A DNA stretch of 64,000 nucleotides. It comes from Pseudomonas viridiflava. GTDB lineage: Bacteria; Pseudomonadota; Gammaproteobacteria; Pseudomonadales; Pseudomonadaceae. The position numbers and the translations under genes were made by a program. The stretch is from positions 122,438 to 186,437 of the forward strand of contig NZ_UUIS01000044.1 in the NCBI RefSeq assembly GCF_900589395.1, in the 5' to 3' direction. The notes under the pieces were generated by a model that saw only the letters and a list, made by a program, of their open reading frames with translations, searched no databases and was not told where the DNA came from. Shown piece after piece: positions 8,411 to 19,904 of this stretch (within the stretch, counting starts at the first letter, position 1; each line of letters begins with the position of its first letter).

Positions 8411-10762
8411 ATGGACGAATCGACTCACCTGCCTCCGGCTGGCCGCTTGCTCACAGGCATTGAACTGGAGCAACTGATCGACCGGCTCGGCGAAGGGCTG
8501 GAGGCTGAAGGCGCCGACCCTGACGCGGTGTTGGCCGTGCTGCGCGAGCAACCCATGCGCGCCGATTCGCTGGACTCCATCGGACGCCTGCATTCGTTAT
8601 GGATGCGGGTGGGGGATCCCCCTGCGGCCAGGGCCGTGCTCGAGCAGGACGGTGCCGCGTTGCTGGCCGCCATGCCGGCGCGCCGGCGCCCTGAGGTGCA
8701 CCTCAACCTGCTGTTCATGCGCTTGCGCGTGGCCTGGTTCCTCGATGAAGTACCGGCCATGCTTGAGACCCTGACGGCAATGGGTGCCATGGTCCAGGAG
8801 CCCATCGAGTACGACCTGGAACGCTATCGAGGCTGGCGCACGCTCACCGACCTGGAAAATGACCGCCTTGAAGTGGCCCTCAAGTCCCTGGAGGTGCGTC
8901 ATGTCATGGGTCGGGCCAACCCTGAACGTACGGCGCTCCAGGCCTGGGATGATGCCGACTACTATCAGCGCCAGGCCAGGGTCCTGGACCGCCATGACCT
9001 GCATCAACAGGCACGTGATGCCGCCCTGCAAGCCGTGGCGGCCCTGACCAACGCGGCCGACGACCAGCGCGTCGGTCTGGATGACTGGCGCTGGCTCAGC
9101 CATGCGCTGATCGAAATCGTGCCGTCGCACCTGGCGCTGTTCGAGCAACCCATCACCCGCCTGACTCAGGAGCAGTCCTTGCCTCGGCGTCGCGAGGTGC
9201 AGGTGCGCATGGCACGCCTGGCGGCACGCGCCCAGTATGCCCAGGGGCATCTGGCCCAGGCGCTGGAGACCGCCAAGGCGGCGTGCTTCAGCCTGGATGC
9301 CGTCGGTGGCGACAGCTTTCTGGGCTGGCACTTGCCATGGCTGATCGAGGCCGGGCAACTGGATGCCGCCGGCCAGCGGGCCTTCCAGCACATCTATGAA
9401 CTGGACCATCAGTTGTGGCCGGGGCTACCGGCCTTGATCGCCCAGCGCTTGCAGGACCCCGACGACCAGCAGGTGTGGTGGCCGCTGTGCGTGCTGCGCG
9501 CCAGCGCCAGTGCCCAGGTCCTGGACGCATTCGTGGCAGCGTTGCCGGCGCGCTATACCATTGTCGACCCCCTGGATCCGCTGCTGGAGGCCCTGTATCA
9601 GTATGTGGCCGAGCCTGGGGCACCCGAGCAGGTCTTTGCCGTGGCCCGTGCCCGGGCGCAGCACCTGGCGCCCGAACATCCCTGGCTGATTCGCCTGACG
9701 GCGGTGCATGACGCGGCGGCAGGATTGATCGACCCGGCCACCGAGGTGGCCCTGCTGGAGCGGGCCATCGCACAAGGCCGGCTGGATGATGCAAACAGTG
9801 CTTTCAGCCTGTTCGAGGCGCGTGTGCGCACCCAGGGCCTGTTCGCCACCCTGCAGCAGCCACTGGTACCGCTGGCCAGCGGCATGGATGGCTACAACTA
9901 TGCCGCGTTACTCAACGTGCTGGTGGACGCGCAGGCCGATACCTTGAGCGCCGAGGACTTCGACCCGGCCTATGACCGGTTGCGGGTGCTGCAAAAAGAG
10001 GCGTACGAACACGCCAGGGACGCCATGGAGCGTTACTTCGAGACCGGTACCGGGCATATCTTCGATGCCTGCGCGCACCTGTACTCGATGCTGTGCAACA
10101 ACCTGGCGATCAACTACTGCCACTACAACAATCAGCGCCGCTACCACGAAGCGATCGAGCTGCATAACCGGGGCCTTGCCTGCAGCGCCTTTGCCGAGCA
10201 TTACCAGTGCCTCTTGACCAACTACACTCGGCTGAACGATGACCAGGGCATTGTCGAGGCCGCCGAGCAGCTTTGGCATTTTGTCGCGGTCCATCCTTAC
10301 AGCGGCCACAACCCGGACCGTTACATCGTCGATGTGGTGTTTGCCCTCAAGTCGCTCGGACGCAGCAATGAAAGCCTGATCTGGCTCGAGCGCCTGTTCG
10401 ACTGGCAGCAGGAACAAGGCATCACCGACCAGGATCTGGACAGCCGCGCGCTGTACGTGCGCCTTGACGTCGCTCGCTGCTTGTCCGACACCCACCCCGA
10501 CAATGCCCTGGGCCTGTGGTCGCGTTATGCACCGATGGTCGAGGCGTCAGGCCAGTCAGACCTGCATTACGTCGCCGGGGGTATCTTTCGTGGCCTGGAG
10601 CGTGACGATGAGGCCATTCATTATTTCCAGCGTGCCCTGGAACTGGCTGACCCCGAGCATGAGCGTCATGAGTACTGGAAGGCGCAAATCCAGGAGAGGA
10701 TTGCCGAACTCACCGAGGTCGATGAGCCGGCCGTGAAAAAATGGTGGCAGGTATGGAAGTAG
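8411..10762 (+). CDS. Uncharacterised TPR-like helical repeat protein
   Basis: This 783-residue protein has no signal peptide and no membrane segment. It is almost entirely alpha-helical in composition. Repeat-like helices resembling tetratricopeptide repeats are clearest at the C terminus (for example DEAIHYFQRALELADPEHE, about residues 735-755). It ends in an aromatic/basic tail (KKWWQVWK). The ATG at 8411 follows AAGGATGGTTTC. The next gene begins inside its last codons and the third gene overlaps the second, so the three are translationally coupled. I do not recognise a characterised homologue. TPR proteins usually scaffold protein complexes, so a scaffold role for its two neighbours is an inference. 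GC and codon use look native. Confidence 0.75.
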   Translation: MDESTHLPPAGRLLTGIELEQLIDRLGEGLEAEGADPDAVLAVLREQPMRADSLDSIGRLHSLWMRVGDPPAARAVLEQDGAALLAAMPARRRPEVHLNLLFMRLRVAWFLDEVPAMLETLTAMGAMVQEPIEYDLERYRGWRTLTDLENDRLEVALKSLEVRHVMGRANPERTALQAWDDADYYQRQARVLDRHDLHQQARDAALQAVAALTNAADDQRVGLDDWRWLSHALIEIVPSHLALFEQPITRLTQEQSLPRRREVQVRMARLAARAQYAQGHLAQALETAKAACFSLDAVGGDSFLGWHLPWLIEAGQLDAAGQRAFQHIYELDHQLWPGLPALIAQRLQDPDDQQVWWPLCVLRASASAQVLDAFVAALPARYTIVDPLDPLLEALYQYVAEPGAPEQVFAVARARAQHLAPEHPWLIRLTAVHDAAAGLIDPATEVALLERAIAQGRLDDANSAFSLFEARVRTQGLFATLQQPLVPLASGMDGYNYAALLNVLVDAQADTLSAEDFDPAYDRLRVLQKEAYEHARDAMERYFETGTGHIFDACAHLYSMLCNNLAINYCHYNNQRRYHEAIELHNRGLACSAFAEHYQCLLTNYTRLNDDQGIVEAAEQLWHFVAVHPYSGHNPDRYIVDVVFALKSLGRSNESLIWLERLFDWQQEQGITDQDLDSRALYVRLDVARCLSDTHPDNALGLWSRYAPMVEASGQSDLHYVAGGIFRGLERDDEAIHYFQRALELADPEHERHEYWKAQIQERIAELTEVDEPAVKKWWQVWK

Positions 10763-11964
10763 ACACGCCGGCGCGCCGGCCTGTGTATGCCGCGCGCAAT
10801 GCCCTCAATGCCGGCCAGCTCAAGGACGATATCGTCCGGCGCAGCCTGGCGCGCGGTGACGATGAGCCGGTGCGTGACTGGCTGTGCAATCATTTCTACC
10901 GCCATCTGGTGGGCAACTTCGAGCCTGCCAGGCACCTGCTGACCCTGGACGATGCCCGCGCGGTGCTGGGCGCCGAGCCGCTGCCGGCCTGGTTGCTGCA
11001 ACGCTTCGACGAAACCGGGCAAGGTGATGACCGGGGCACTGCGCCGCTGGTCTGGATCGACCCCGCACAGCCCCATCTGTTGCAGCTCGAGGCCCGGCTG
11101 GTGGAGTTTCTGTCCTCGCGCCGGGGCACCGCGTTGCAAGGCAAGCTTGAGCGCATCAACTGCCCGCAGGCCTTGCAGTTGTGGGAGCAGGAACACGCAA
11201 AAATACAACTTCGCCTTGGCCAGGGCTGGCGCCAGAGCCAGCCTGCGGCGCTGCGCCTGGCGGTGTCCTGCGCCAGCCATACCCTTTTCGAGCTGCTACC
11301 GGACAGTGCCTGCCTGCGTCCTGAAATGGCGTTTGAAAGCTATGTGATGCGCCATTGCCTGGGGCAGTTTGCCAATCACCAGAGCCTGACCGGCGGCTAC
11401 GGCCAGCATTACGCCGATGGGGTCGAACAAGGCCGGATGCGGGTGTTCAGCCTGCGTGATGCCCAGGGCCAGCCGCACATCACCATCAGCCTGATCGTGC
11501 GCAAGGACGGCGCCCTGACGGTCGACCAGGTCAAGGGCAAGCAGAACCGCCCGCCGGTTGCACGCTATTACCAGGACCTGTTGCAGTGCCTCGACGCTCT
11601 GGGCACCGACGATCATTCGCCTGACGATTGCATCGCCATCGGCATCGTGCGCACGCCCTCGGGCTGGCGCCTGCTTGAAGCCGTCAGCGATGCGGCCGAC
11701 CAGACCCGTCTGGTGGCGCGTTACCCGCAACTGTTCAGGCGTTTGCAGGCGCCCAAGCCCATGGTGCAGTGGCTGGTGGCCGCCCGGCAGCCGGAGCTGG
11801 TCGCGCGAGGCGTGGGCCAGGCCGGTTCGGTCAGCTATGCCACCCGTCATCTGTGTGCCGAGGATACGAGTGAGGGCAACTACAGCACCGAGGGCGTTGC
11901 CTGGGTCGGGATGAGCCATGAACTGGCCCGGCAGATCAAGGCCGAGCAGGAGCGTGGGGCATGA
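10753..11964 (+). CDS. Uncharacterised PcfJ-like domain protein
   Basis: This 403-residue protein overlaps the end of the TPR-like gene by 10 bases; an in-frame ATG at 10741 is an alternative start and neither has a strong ribosome binding site. The central-to-C-terminal part (about residues 190-270) carries the pattern SYVMRHCLGQF, then a glycine/tyrosine-rich stretch, FSLRDAQGQPHITISL, and QVKGKQN. This resembles the PcfJ-like domain found in plasmid, phage and chromosomal proteins of unknown biochemical role. The N-terminal half matches nothing I recognise. The conserved His-Cys and the Arg/Lys residues could form an active site, but this is speculation. The downstream DUF1266-like gene overlaps by four bases. 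Confidence 0.65.
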   Translation: MEVDTPARRPVYAARNALNAGQLKDDIVRRSLARGDDEPVRDWLCNHFYRHLVGNFEPARHLLTLDDARAVLGAEPLPAWLLQRFDETGQGDDRGTAPLVWIDPAQPHLLQLEARLVEFLSSRRGTALQGKLERINCPQALQLWEQEHAKIQLRLGQGWRQSQPAALRLAVSCASHTLFELLPDSACLRPEMAFESYVMRHCLGQFANHQSLTGGYGQHYADGVEQGRMRVFSLRDAQGQPHITISLIVRKDGALTVDQVKGKQNRPPVARYYQDLLQCLDALGTDDHSPDDCIAIGIVRTPSGWRLLEAVSDAADQTRLVARYPQLFRRLQAPKPMVQWLVAARQPELVARGVGQAGSVSYATRHLCAEDTSEGNYSTEGVAWVGMSHELARQIKAEQERGA

Positions 11965-12620
11965 ATATCCTGCTGATCTGCATCGTGGTTGTCGTGTGCT
12001 GGTACTACTGGCGGCGCAATCGTGCTGCACCGGCCCCCAGTTTCTTCAGCCCGCGTCGCTACCGCGCCCTGAAGCTGGCTGAACCGATGCTGGTGGCGAC
12101 GTCTATCAGTGGCTTCTTCGAGACCGACACCGTCAGCATGAGCGATGAGGGCCGGGCCTACTTGCGGGCGCCCCTGCTGCATCAGGTCGGCCTGCGCAAC
12201 GATGCCACTGATGAACAGGCGCGTGAGCATCTGGACGCCACGCTTGAAAGGCAGTGGTATCGCCTGGACCTGGACAAGCTCAATGCCACTGATGACCCGC
12301 ATGCGGCGATGGCCTTTGCCTGCGCGCGCGTCGCTTTCCTGATGCGTTGCGCCTTGCTGCTGGGCTGGATCGAACACGACCCGGCCTGGCGGGTGCTGTT
12401 GCTCAATGCACAGCGCGCGCAGGACTGTTTCGACAGCTGGGAAGCGTTCGGCCAGGCCTATCTGGCCGGGCGCCAGCAATGGGTGGCCGCCTTCAGGGCT
12501 GACAGCCTGGGCGGCCGTTTCGACCAGGCCGACCTGAACGGCCTGCTCGAACCCGCATCGGGTGGCTGGGCCAACCTGCCATGGAACGCGCTGCCGGCGC
12601 TCGATCCGGTTGCCCCGTAA
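11961..12620 (+). CDS. Membrane-anchored DUF1266-like protein
   Basis: This 219-residue protein has an N-terminal membrane anchor (about residues 2-17, MNILLICIVVVVCWYYW) followed by a basic stop-transfer RRNR. The rest is cytoplasmic. It carries the pattern of the DUF1266 family (E. coli YbeR/YbeU type): WYRLDLDKLNATDDP, AMAFACARVAFLMRCALLLGWI, AWRVLLLNAQRAQDCFDSWE, FGQAYLAGRQQWV. The start overlaps the previous gene by ATGA and has AGGAG at a good distance. The family function is unknown. In E. coli, DUF1266 genes also sit beside genes for helical repeat proteins (Sel1 type), which parallels this cassette. It ends 14 bases before the convergent GST gene. Confidence 0.7.
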   Translation: MNILLICIVVVVCWYYWRRNRAAPAPSFFSPRRYRALKLAEPMLVATSISGFFETDTVSMSDEGRAYLRAPLLHQVGLRNDATDEQAREHLDATLERQWYRLDLDKLNATDDPHAAMAFACARVAFLMRCALLLGWIEHDPAWRVLLLNAQRAQDCFDSWEAFGQAYLAGRQQWVAAFRADSLGGRFDQADLNGLLEPASGGWANLPWNALPALDPVAP

Positions 12621-12634
12621 TGACGGGGCGGTAG

Positions 12635-13270
12635 TCAGAGCGCTGGACGTTGCAACCGGAACCACGCTTGCACCGAGGGGCGCTGGCATTGGCGCGTGGC
12701 GTAGTCGACCAGACCCTGCGGCACCGGATCGCCGTTGAGAATCAGGCGGTTGAGCATCAGCGCCAGGTCGACATCGGAAATCGACCACTGCCCGCACACA
12801 TGTTCGCGACCGTCCTGCAGCAGGTGTTGCGCGGCGGCGATCAGCGTGTCGGCGGCCAACTGGCCATCGACCGACAAGGGCGCCTCGACTTTCTGGCCAT
12901 AGAACACCACCAGCGTTGAGCGTTCGGCGCGGATCGCCAGCAGGTCGCTGCGTAGCCAGGCCTGCACCTGGCGGGCGCGGGCGCGTTGTTTCGGGTCTTG
13001 CGGGTACACCCGAACGTCGGGAAAAGCCTCGTCCAGGTACTCGGTAATGGCCGAGGATTCCGACAGCGCAAAGTCCCCATGGACCAGGGTCGGCACACGG
13101 CGGGTCAGTGACAGGGCTGCATAGTCTTCATGACGGTGCTCGGCCTGCTGCAGGTTGACCGGGAGCAGATCGAAGTCGAGGCCTTTTTCGCGCAGCACCA
13201 CGAACGCCGACAGGGCATAGGGGCTGGTAAAACGGTCATCGACGTACAGGCGCAGCGGGGCGTTGCTCAT
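12635..13270 (-). CDS. yfcF: Glutathione S-transferase, YfcF type
   Basis: This is a 211-residue protein. An N-terminal thioredoxin-fold GST domain spans about residues 1-85 (RLYVDDRFTSPYALSAFVVL, then VPTLVHGDFALSESSAITEYL, the glutathione-binding proline and SES motif). An all-helical C-terminal domain spans about 95-210. The N-terminal pattern fits the YfcF/maleylacetoacetate-isomerase-like class. It would be cytoplasmic, using glutathione in detoxification or peroxide reduction; the substrate cannot be told from sequence. It stands alone between the convergent DUF1266-like gene and ppsR, and is not clearly in an operon. Confidence 0.85.
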   Translation of the reverse strand: MSNAPLRLYVDDRFTSPYALSAFVVLREKGLDFDLLPVNLQQAEHRHEDYAALSLTRRVPTLVHGDFALSESSAITEYLDEAFPDVRVYPQDPKQRARARQVQAWLRSDLLAIRAERSTLVVFYGQKVEAPLSVDGQLAADTLIAAAQHLLQDGREHVCGQWSISDVDLALMLNRLILNGDPVPQGLVDYATRQCQRPSVQAWFRLQRPAL

Positions 13271-13403
13271 GGGTGATCTCCTTATGCTGGAGCACTCAAC
13301 CTACTTGAGCGGCGTCATGAAATAAAAGTCTGCCTGCGCATGGGCCCATTCCCTGCAGGAATACAAACGACCCGCCTGCCACCCTGGCGCTTGCCGCTTG
13401 CAG

Positions 13404-14222
13404 TCACTTGAACCGCCGCTCGACCCCTTTCTCGACCAGCACCTTGGCCGAGATTTCCTCGACCGAGAAGTGCGTGGAGTTCAGGTGCGCGATGTTCTCG
13501 CGGCGAAACAGGCTTTCCACTTCACGCACTTCGAATTCGCATTGGGCATAGCTGGCGTAGCGGCTGTTGGGCTTGCGCTCATGGCGAATGGCAGTCAGGC
13601 GGTCGGGGTCGATGGTCAGGCCGAACAGTTTGCTGCGGTGGTTCTTCAGCGCCGTCGGCAGTTGCAGGCGTTCCATGTCATCTTCGGTCAGCGGGTAGTT
13701 GGCCGCACGGATGCCGAACTGCATGGCCATGTACAGGCACGTCGGCGTCTTGCCGCAGCGCGACACGCCGACCAGGATAATGTCGGCCTTGTCGTAATAA
13801 TGGGTGCGTGCGCCATCATCGTTGTCCAGGGCGAAGTTCACCGCCTCGATACGCTCCATGTAGTTGGAGTTGTGACCAATGGAATGGGATTTGCCCACCG
13901 AATACGAGGAGTGTGAACTAAGCTCTTGCTCGAGTGGCGCCAGAAAGGTCGAGAAGATATCGATCATGAAGCCGTTGGAGGTGGCCAGGATCTCGCGTAT
14001 TTCCTGGTTGACGATGGTGTCGAAGATAATCGGTCGCACATCGTCGCGTTCGGCGGCCTGATTGATTTGTTGTACCATCGCCCGGGCTTTCTCGACGCTG
14101 TCGATGTAGGGCCGGGTGAACTTGCTGAACGCAATGTTTTCAAACTGCGCCAGCAGACTCTGTCCGAGTGTCTCGGCGGTGATACCGGTACCATCGGAAA
14201 TGAAGAACGCGGATCGTTTCAT
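13404..14222 (-). CDS. ppsR: PEP synthase regulatory protein (bifunctional kinase/pyrophosphorylase)
   Basis: This 272-residue protein of the DUF299 family begins [20 protein letters not shown], the family hallmark. A nucleotide-binding loop [10 protein letters not shown] lies around residues 152-161. By homology it inactivates PEP synthase by ADP-dependent phosphorylation of an active-site threonine and reactivates it by phosphate-dependent dephosphorylation. It is transcribed divergently from ppsA with a 228-base shared promoter region. That arrangement is the usual one in Pseudomonas and supports the assignment. Confidence 0.95.
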   Translation of the reverse strand: MKRSAFFISDGTGITAETLGQSLLAQFENIAFSKFTRPYIDSVEKARAMVQQINQAAERDDVRPIIFDTIVNQEIREILATSNGFMIDIFSTFLAPLEQELSSHSSYSVGKSHSIGHNSNYMERIEAVNFALDNDDGARTHYYDKADIILVGVSRCGKTPTCLYMAMQFGIRAANYPLTEDDMERLQLPTALKNHRSKLFGLTIDPDRLTAIRHERKPNSRYASYAQCEFEVREVESLFRRENIAHLNSTHFSVEEISAKVLVEKGVERRFK

Positions 14223-14344
14223 TGGCGGCCCTGGCTTTAAGCGGATGACGATTCTTGGATATGATAGGCGCGCTTGCCGGCCTCATGGCCCGCATTCTCG
14301 CTTTTTCCAGGCCTGGGCCACAAGCGCCCGGGTACCACAGGGTA

Positions 14345-14370
14345 CCTCTGGAAACGCAGGCAAGGCAGTC
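14345..14370 (+). repeat. 26-base dispersed repeat, copy 1 (ppsA leader)
   Basis: A 26-base element (first half CCTCTGGAAACGCA) in the ppsR-ppsA promoter region recurs on the minus strand at 41752-41777 with only two differences. It lies 81-106 bases upstream of the ppsA start. Its function is unknown. Confidence 0.7.
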
Positions 14371-14450
14371 AGCGATGACAACGCAGGTCGTTTTCAGAGG
14401 CACCCATGAGCTTTTCCCAACAACGAACAATAGTTAGTGGAGAGATCACC

Positions 14451-16826
<2,376 letters not shown>

Positions 16827-16876
16827 TGTGATGCGATGACGTTCCGGGCCGTCTACACGGTTCGGGATGGTCGAGA

Positions 16877-16908
16877 AAGGCGGTTTCCTCCGGAGGCCGC
16901 CTTTTTTT
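16877..16908 (+). terminator. Intrinsic terminator after ppsA
   Basis: AAGGCGG pairs with CCGCCTT around an inner CCTCCGGAGG palindrome and is followed by seven T residues. It lies 50 bases after the ppsA stop. Confidence 0.9.
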
Positions 16909-16968
16909 ATCCAGTCGTTTTGTGCCACTCAAGGGCCGGATGCCCTTGAACTCTTGATCAAGAACACT

Positions 16969-17970
16969 ATGCAAAGCAGCAGCTCTCTTTTTCCCGTGGC
17001 GTTGATGAGCGCCGAACGTCGCGGCGATCTGGTCGAAGATGTCTACCGTCTCAAACCTGGCAACAGTCCCGATGCCACTGTCGAGCTGGCCGTCACCCGT
17101 CTTGGCCTGGTCGACCAGGCCCGGCCGCGCGGTGTGCCAGTGATTCTGCTGCATGGCAGTTTTTCCAATCGCCGCTTCTGGTACTCGCCCAAGGGCATTG
17201 GCCTGGGGCCTTATCTGGCGCGCGCCGGCTTTGATGTGTGGATCGCTGAAATGCGTGGGCACGGCCTGTCGGCACGCAACGCGACCTGGCGCACCAACAA
17301 GGTGGCCGATTACGCCCGTTACGACCTGCCGGTCATCGGCGCCTTCGTCAAGGAGCTGAGCGGGCAGGTGCCGCACTGGATCGGCCATTCGCTGGGCGGC
17401 ACGACCCTGGCGGCAGCCCTGGGCGGCCAGTACCTGGGCGCCGGGGACGCTGCCTCCGTGGCGTTGTTCGGCAGCCAGGTCAGCCGCTATTACTGGCCGC
17501 TGAAGATCCCGCCGGTGCAGTGGGCGGGCCGCTTGTTGCTGCGCTCGTTCGAGCATATTTCCGGGCCGCGCTTCAAGCGTGGCCCAGAGGACGAACCGGT
17601 CGGCGTGGCCCTGGAGAGCATGCGCTGGCACAGCCTGTTCGGGCGTTTTGGCGAGCGTGACAACCACTGGTGGGCCGGCCTTGCCAATGTGTGCGTGCCG
17701 GTACTGGCGGTGGCCGCCGAAGGTGACCATCAGGACCCGCCCTGGGCCTGCCGCCTGCTGCTTGAACGCTTTGGTTCCGGGCAGCGCCAGTTTCTGTGCC
17801 TGGGGCGCCGCCAGGGTTTCAGCGAGGACTTCGATCATGTGCGCATGCTGGTCAGTGCGGCGGCGCAAGAACAGGTCTGGCCCCGGGTGCTCGACTGGTT
17901 GCAGCAGCGCCCGGTCGGCGAGCCATTGCCAGCGGCGGAGCCTGCACAGAGCGTGACAGCGCCGCTGTGA
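16969..17970 (+). CDS. Alpha/beta-fold hydrolase
   Basis: This is a 333-residue hydrolase. The N-terminal strand-loop VILLHGSFSNRRFW supplies the oxyanion hole (HGS). The nucleophile elbow is GHSLGG (about residues 137-142). A late acidic residue and a histidine (EDFDHVRM near residue 287) can complete the triad. The ATG at 16969 was preferred because an upstream in-frame ATG at 16867 would place the ppsA terminator inside the coding region. The gene is conserved in this position after ppsA in Pseudomonas. The substrate is unknown. The length exceeds that of a minimal esterase and the N terminus shows no signal peptide, so it is likely cytoplasmic. Confidence 0.85.
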   Translation: MQSSSSLFPVALMSAERRGDLVEDVYRLKPGNSPDATVELAVTRLGLVDQARPRGVPVILLHGSFSNRRFWYSPKGIGLGPYLARAGFDVWIAEMRGHGLSARNATWRTNKVADYARYDLPVIGAFVKELSGQVPHWIGHSLGGTTLAAALGGQYLGAGDAASVALFGSQVSRYYWPLKIPPVQWAGRLLLRSFEHISGPRFKRGPEDEPVGVALESMRWHSLFGRFGERDNHWWAGLANVCVPVLAVAAEGDHQDPPWACRLLLERFGSGQRQFLCLGRRQGFSEDFDHVRMLVSAAAQEQVWPRVLDWLQQRPVGEPLPAAEPAQSVTAPL

Positions 17971-18069
17971 CAGGCTTGCACAATGCCACCCGGCTGGGTA
18001 CGTTCTCGGTCGGGCCATGGCCTTATGCCTGGCACCGGACCCCCGCCATTGACTGACAGGAGTTACCCC

Positions 18070-18558
18070 ATGCACTACATCACCCCGGATCTGTGCGATG
18101 CCTATCCCGATGCGGTAACGGCGCTGGAACCGATGTTCAGCAACTTTGGCGGCCGCGACTCGTTCGGTGGCCAGATCGTCACGGTCAAATGCTTCGAAGA
18201 CAACTCGCGGGTCAAGGAACTGGTGGGGCAGGACGGCAGGGGCAAAGTGCTGGTGGTCGACGGCGGCGGCTCGCTGCGCTGTGCACTGCTGGGCGATCTT
18301 TTGGCCGGCCAGGCCGCCAGCAACGGCTGGGAAGGGGTGCTGGTCTATGGCTGCATCCGTGACGTGGACATCATTGCCCAGACCGAGCTGGGCGTGCAGG
18401 CGCTGGCCAGCCACCCGATGCGCTCGGTACGGCGCAACGTGGGGGATGTCGATGTCCCCGTGACCTTTGCCGGCGTGACCTTCCATCCCGGCCACTATCT
18501 GTACGCCGATAACAACGGCGTGATCATTTCCGCCACCGCCCTGAGCCTGCCTGAGTAA
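18070..18558 (+). CDS. rraA: RraA-family protein (RNase E regulator / HMG aldolase-like)
   Basis: This 162-residue protein starts [14 protein letters not shown]. It has the family motifs [11 protein letters not shown] and [14 protein letters not shown] (about residues 89-102), with the Gly-x-Arg-Asp substrate/metal site. In E. coli RraA binds RNase E and lowers mRNA decay. Many Pseudomonas relatives instead have class II HMG/CHA aldolase activity, because the GxxxRD motif is intact. The ATG at 18070 is preceded by CAGGAGTTACCCC, an ideal ribosome binding site. It is followed after 13 bases by zntB. Confidence 0.9.
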   Translation: MHYITPDLCDAYPDAVTALEPMFSNFGGRDSFGGQIVTVKCFEDNSRVKELVGQDGRGKVLVVDGGGSLRCALLGDLLAGQAASNGWEGVLVYGCIRDVDIIAQTELGVQALASHPMRSVRRNVGDVDVPVTFAGVTFHPGHYLYADNNGVIISATALSLPE

Positions 18559-18571
18559 GTGAAATTAGCGA

Positions 18572-19567
18572 ATGTTTGACGAAGCCAACGCGCAGTGGGG
18601 GCTGGTCCATGCCCTGGTCCTGGATGGCAAGGGGGGCGCACGGCAATTGGCCCGCACCGAACTGGACGGCCTGCAGTTGCAGCCACAGGAAAGCCTGTGG
18701 CTGCACTGGGACCGCAGCCATCCGCAGACGCATGCCTGGCTGCGCAACGACAGCGGGCTGAGTGAATTCAGCTGCACCTTGTTGCTTGAAGAAAACACCC
18801 GGCCACGCCTGCTGGCCTTGCCGGACCAGGAGTTGCTGCTGTTCCTGCGCGGGGTCAACCTCAATCCCGGGGCCGAACCCGAAGACATGGTCTCGGTGCG
18901 CATCTTTGCCGCCGCCCAGCGCATCATTTCCTTGCGCCTGCGGCCCTTGCGCGCCACCGAAGAACTGATCGGCCTTCTGTTGGAAGGGCGCGGGCCCAGA
19001 ACGGCCTCCGAGCTGATCCTGACCCTGTCGCAATTGCTGACAGACAAGCTCCAGGATCTGGTGGGCGAATTGACCGAGGCAGTGGACGAAGAAGAGGAGC
19101 GCAACGACGCCGACGAGTGCTATAGCCCCGATCACGGCCTGTTGCTGCAGACGCGCCGCAGGGCGGCCGGGCTGCGGCGCTTCCTGGCGCCCCAGCGCGA
19201 TATCTTCGGTCAGCTGTCGCGCAGCCGCCTGACCTGGTTCGTCGATGACGACGTCGATTACTGGAACGAATTGAACAACAGCCTGACCCGTTACCTTGAA
19301 GAACTGGAGCTGACCCGCGAGCGCCTGGGCCTGCTGCTGGAGGCCGAGGACCGCCAGCTCAGGGAGCGGATGAACCGCACCATGTACCGTTTCGGCATCA
19401 TCACCGGGATTTTCCTGCCCATGACCTTCCTGACCGGTCTGCTGGGCATCAATGTGGGCGGGATTCCCGGAGCTGACAGCGCCAACGGCTTCCTGATTGC
19501 CTGTGGCTTGATCGTGGCATTGGCCGTGGGGCAGTGGTGGCTGTTCAGGCGTTTGCGCTGGTTATGA
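18572..19567 (+). CDS. zntB: CorA-family zinc transporter ZntB
   Basis: This is a 331-residue protein. A large cytoplasmic N-terminal domain (about 1-270) is rich in acidic residues, including DEEEERNDADE. Two C-terminal transmembrane helices follow (about residues 272-295 and 305-325). The loop between them carries GINVGGIPG, the GxN motif of the CorA superfamily in its ZntB-like form (GIN with IPG) rather than the GMN of the magnesium channel CorA. It would form a pentamer in the inner membrane and move Zn2+. It lies close behind rraA and may be co-transcribed. Direction of transport cannot be read from sequence. Confidence 0.88.
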   Translation: MFDEANAQWGLVHALVLDGKGGARQLARTELDGLQLQPQESLWLHWDRSHPQTHAWLRNDSGLSEFSCTLLLEENTRPRLLALPDQELLLFLRGVNLNPGAEPEDMVSVRIFAAAQRIISLRLRPLRATEELIGLLLEGRGPRTASELILTLSQLLTDKLQDLVGELTEAVDEEEERNDADECYSPDHGLLLQTRRRAAGLRRFLAPQRDIFGQLSRSRLTWFVDDDVDYWNELNNSLTRYLEELELTRERLGLLLEAEDRQLRERMNRTMYRFGIITGIFLPMTFLTGLLGINVGGIPGADSANGFLIACGLIVALAVGQWWLFRRLRWL

Positions 19568-19653
19568 AAAAAGTTTCATCTTTGCAGCAGGCAGCCGGGT
19601 GTGACTCGTTGGCCTGGGGCTGCGTCTTTCTGTGACATTGCGTGAGGTGGCAG

Positions 19654-19902
19654 ATGCACGATCCGTTTGAAGAATCCCTGCGGGACATGCTCAAGGCATC
19701 GTCCTCCACCCGGGATGACGATGCCTGTCTGGGCCGCGTCCTGAAAACTGCCAACCGGCAGGTCGGCGCTGGCGTGCTGTTCGGCCTGCTGGGCCGCTGG
19801 ACGCAAGCCATGATGATTGCCGTCAATAACGGCAGCGCCCACGTTGCCCCGGTTTCGCGTCGCAGCAAGTTGGCTGCGCGCCCTGTCGATAAGGCTGATT
19901 GA
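19654..19902 (+). CDS. crfX: CrfX, small protein of the cmpX-sigX locus
   Basis: This 82-residue protein begins MHDPFEESLRDMLKAS. It has a hydrophobic middle (VGAGVLFGLLGRWTQAMMIA, about residues 37-56) and a basic C-terminal tail. The gene sits immediately before cmpX with a two-base gap and belongs to the conserved crfX-cmpX-sigX-oprF block of Pseudomonas. There it is expressed with the membrane-stress genes. Its biochemical role is not established. The ATG at 19654 follows GAGGTGGCAG. Identification rests mostly on synteny and size. Confidence 0.85.
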   Translation: MHDPFEESLRDMLKASSSTRDDDACLGRVLKTANRQVGAGVLFGLLGRWTQAMMIAVNNGSAHVAPVSRRSKLAARPVDKAD

Positions 19903-19904
19903 AC

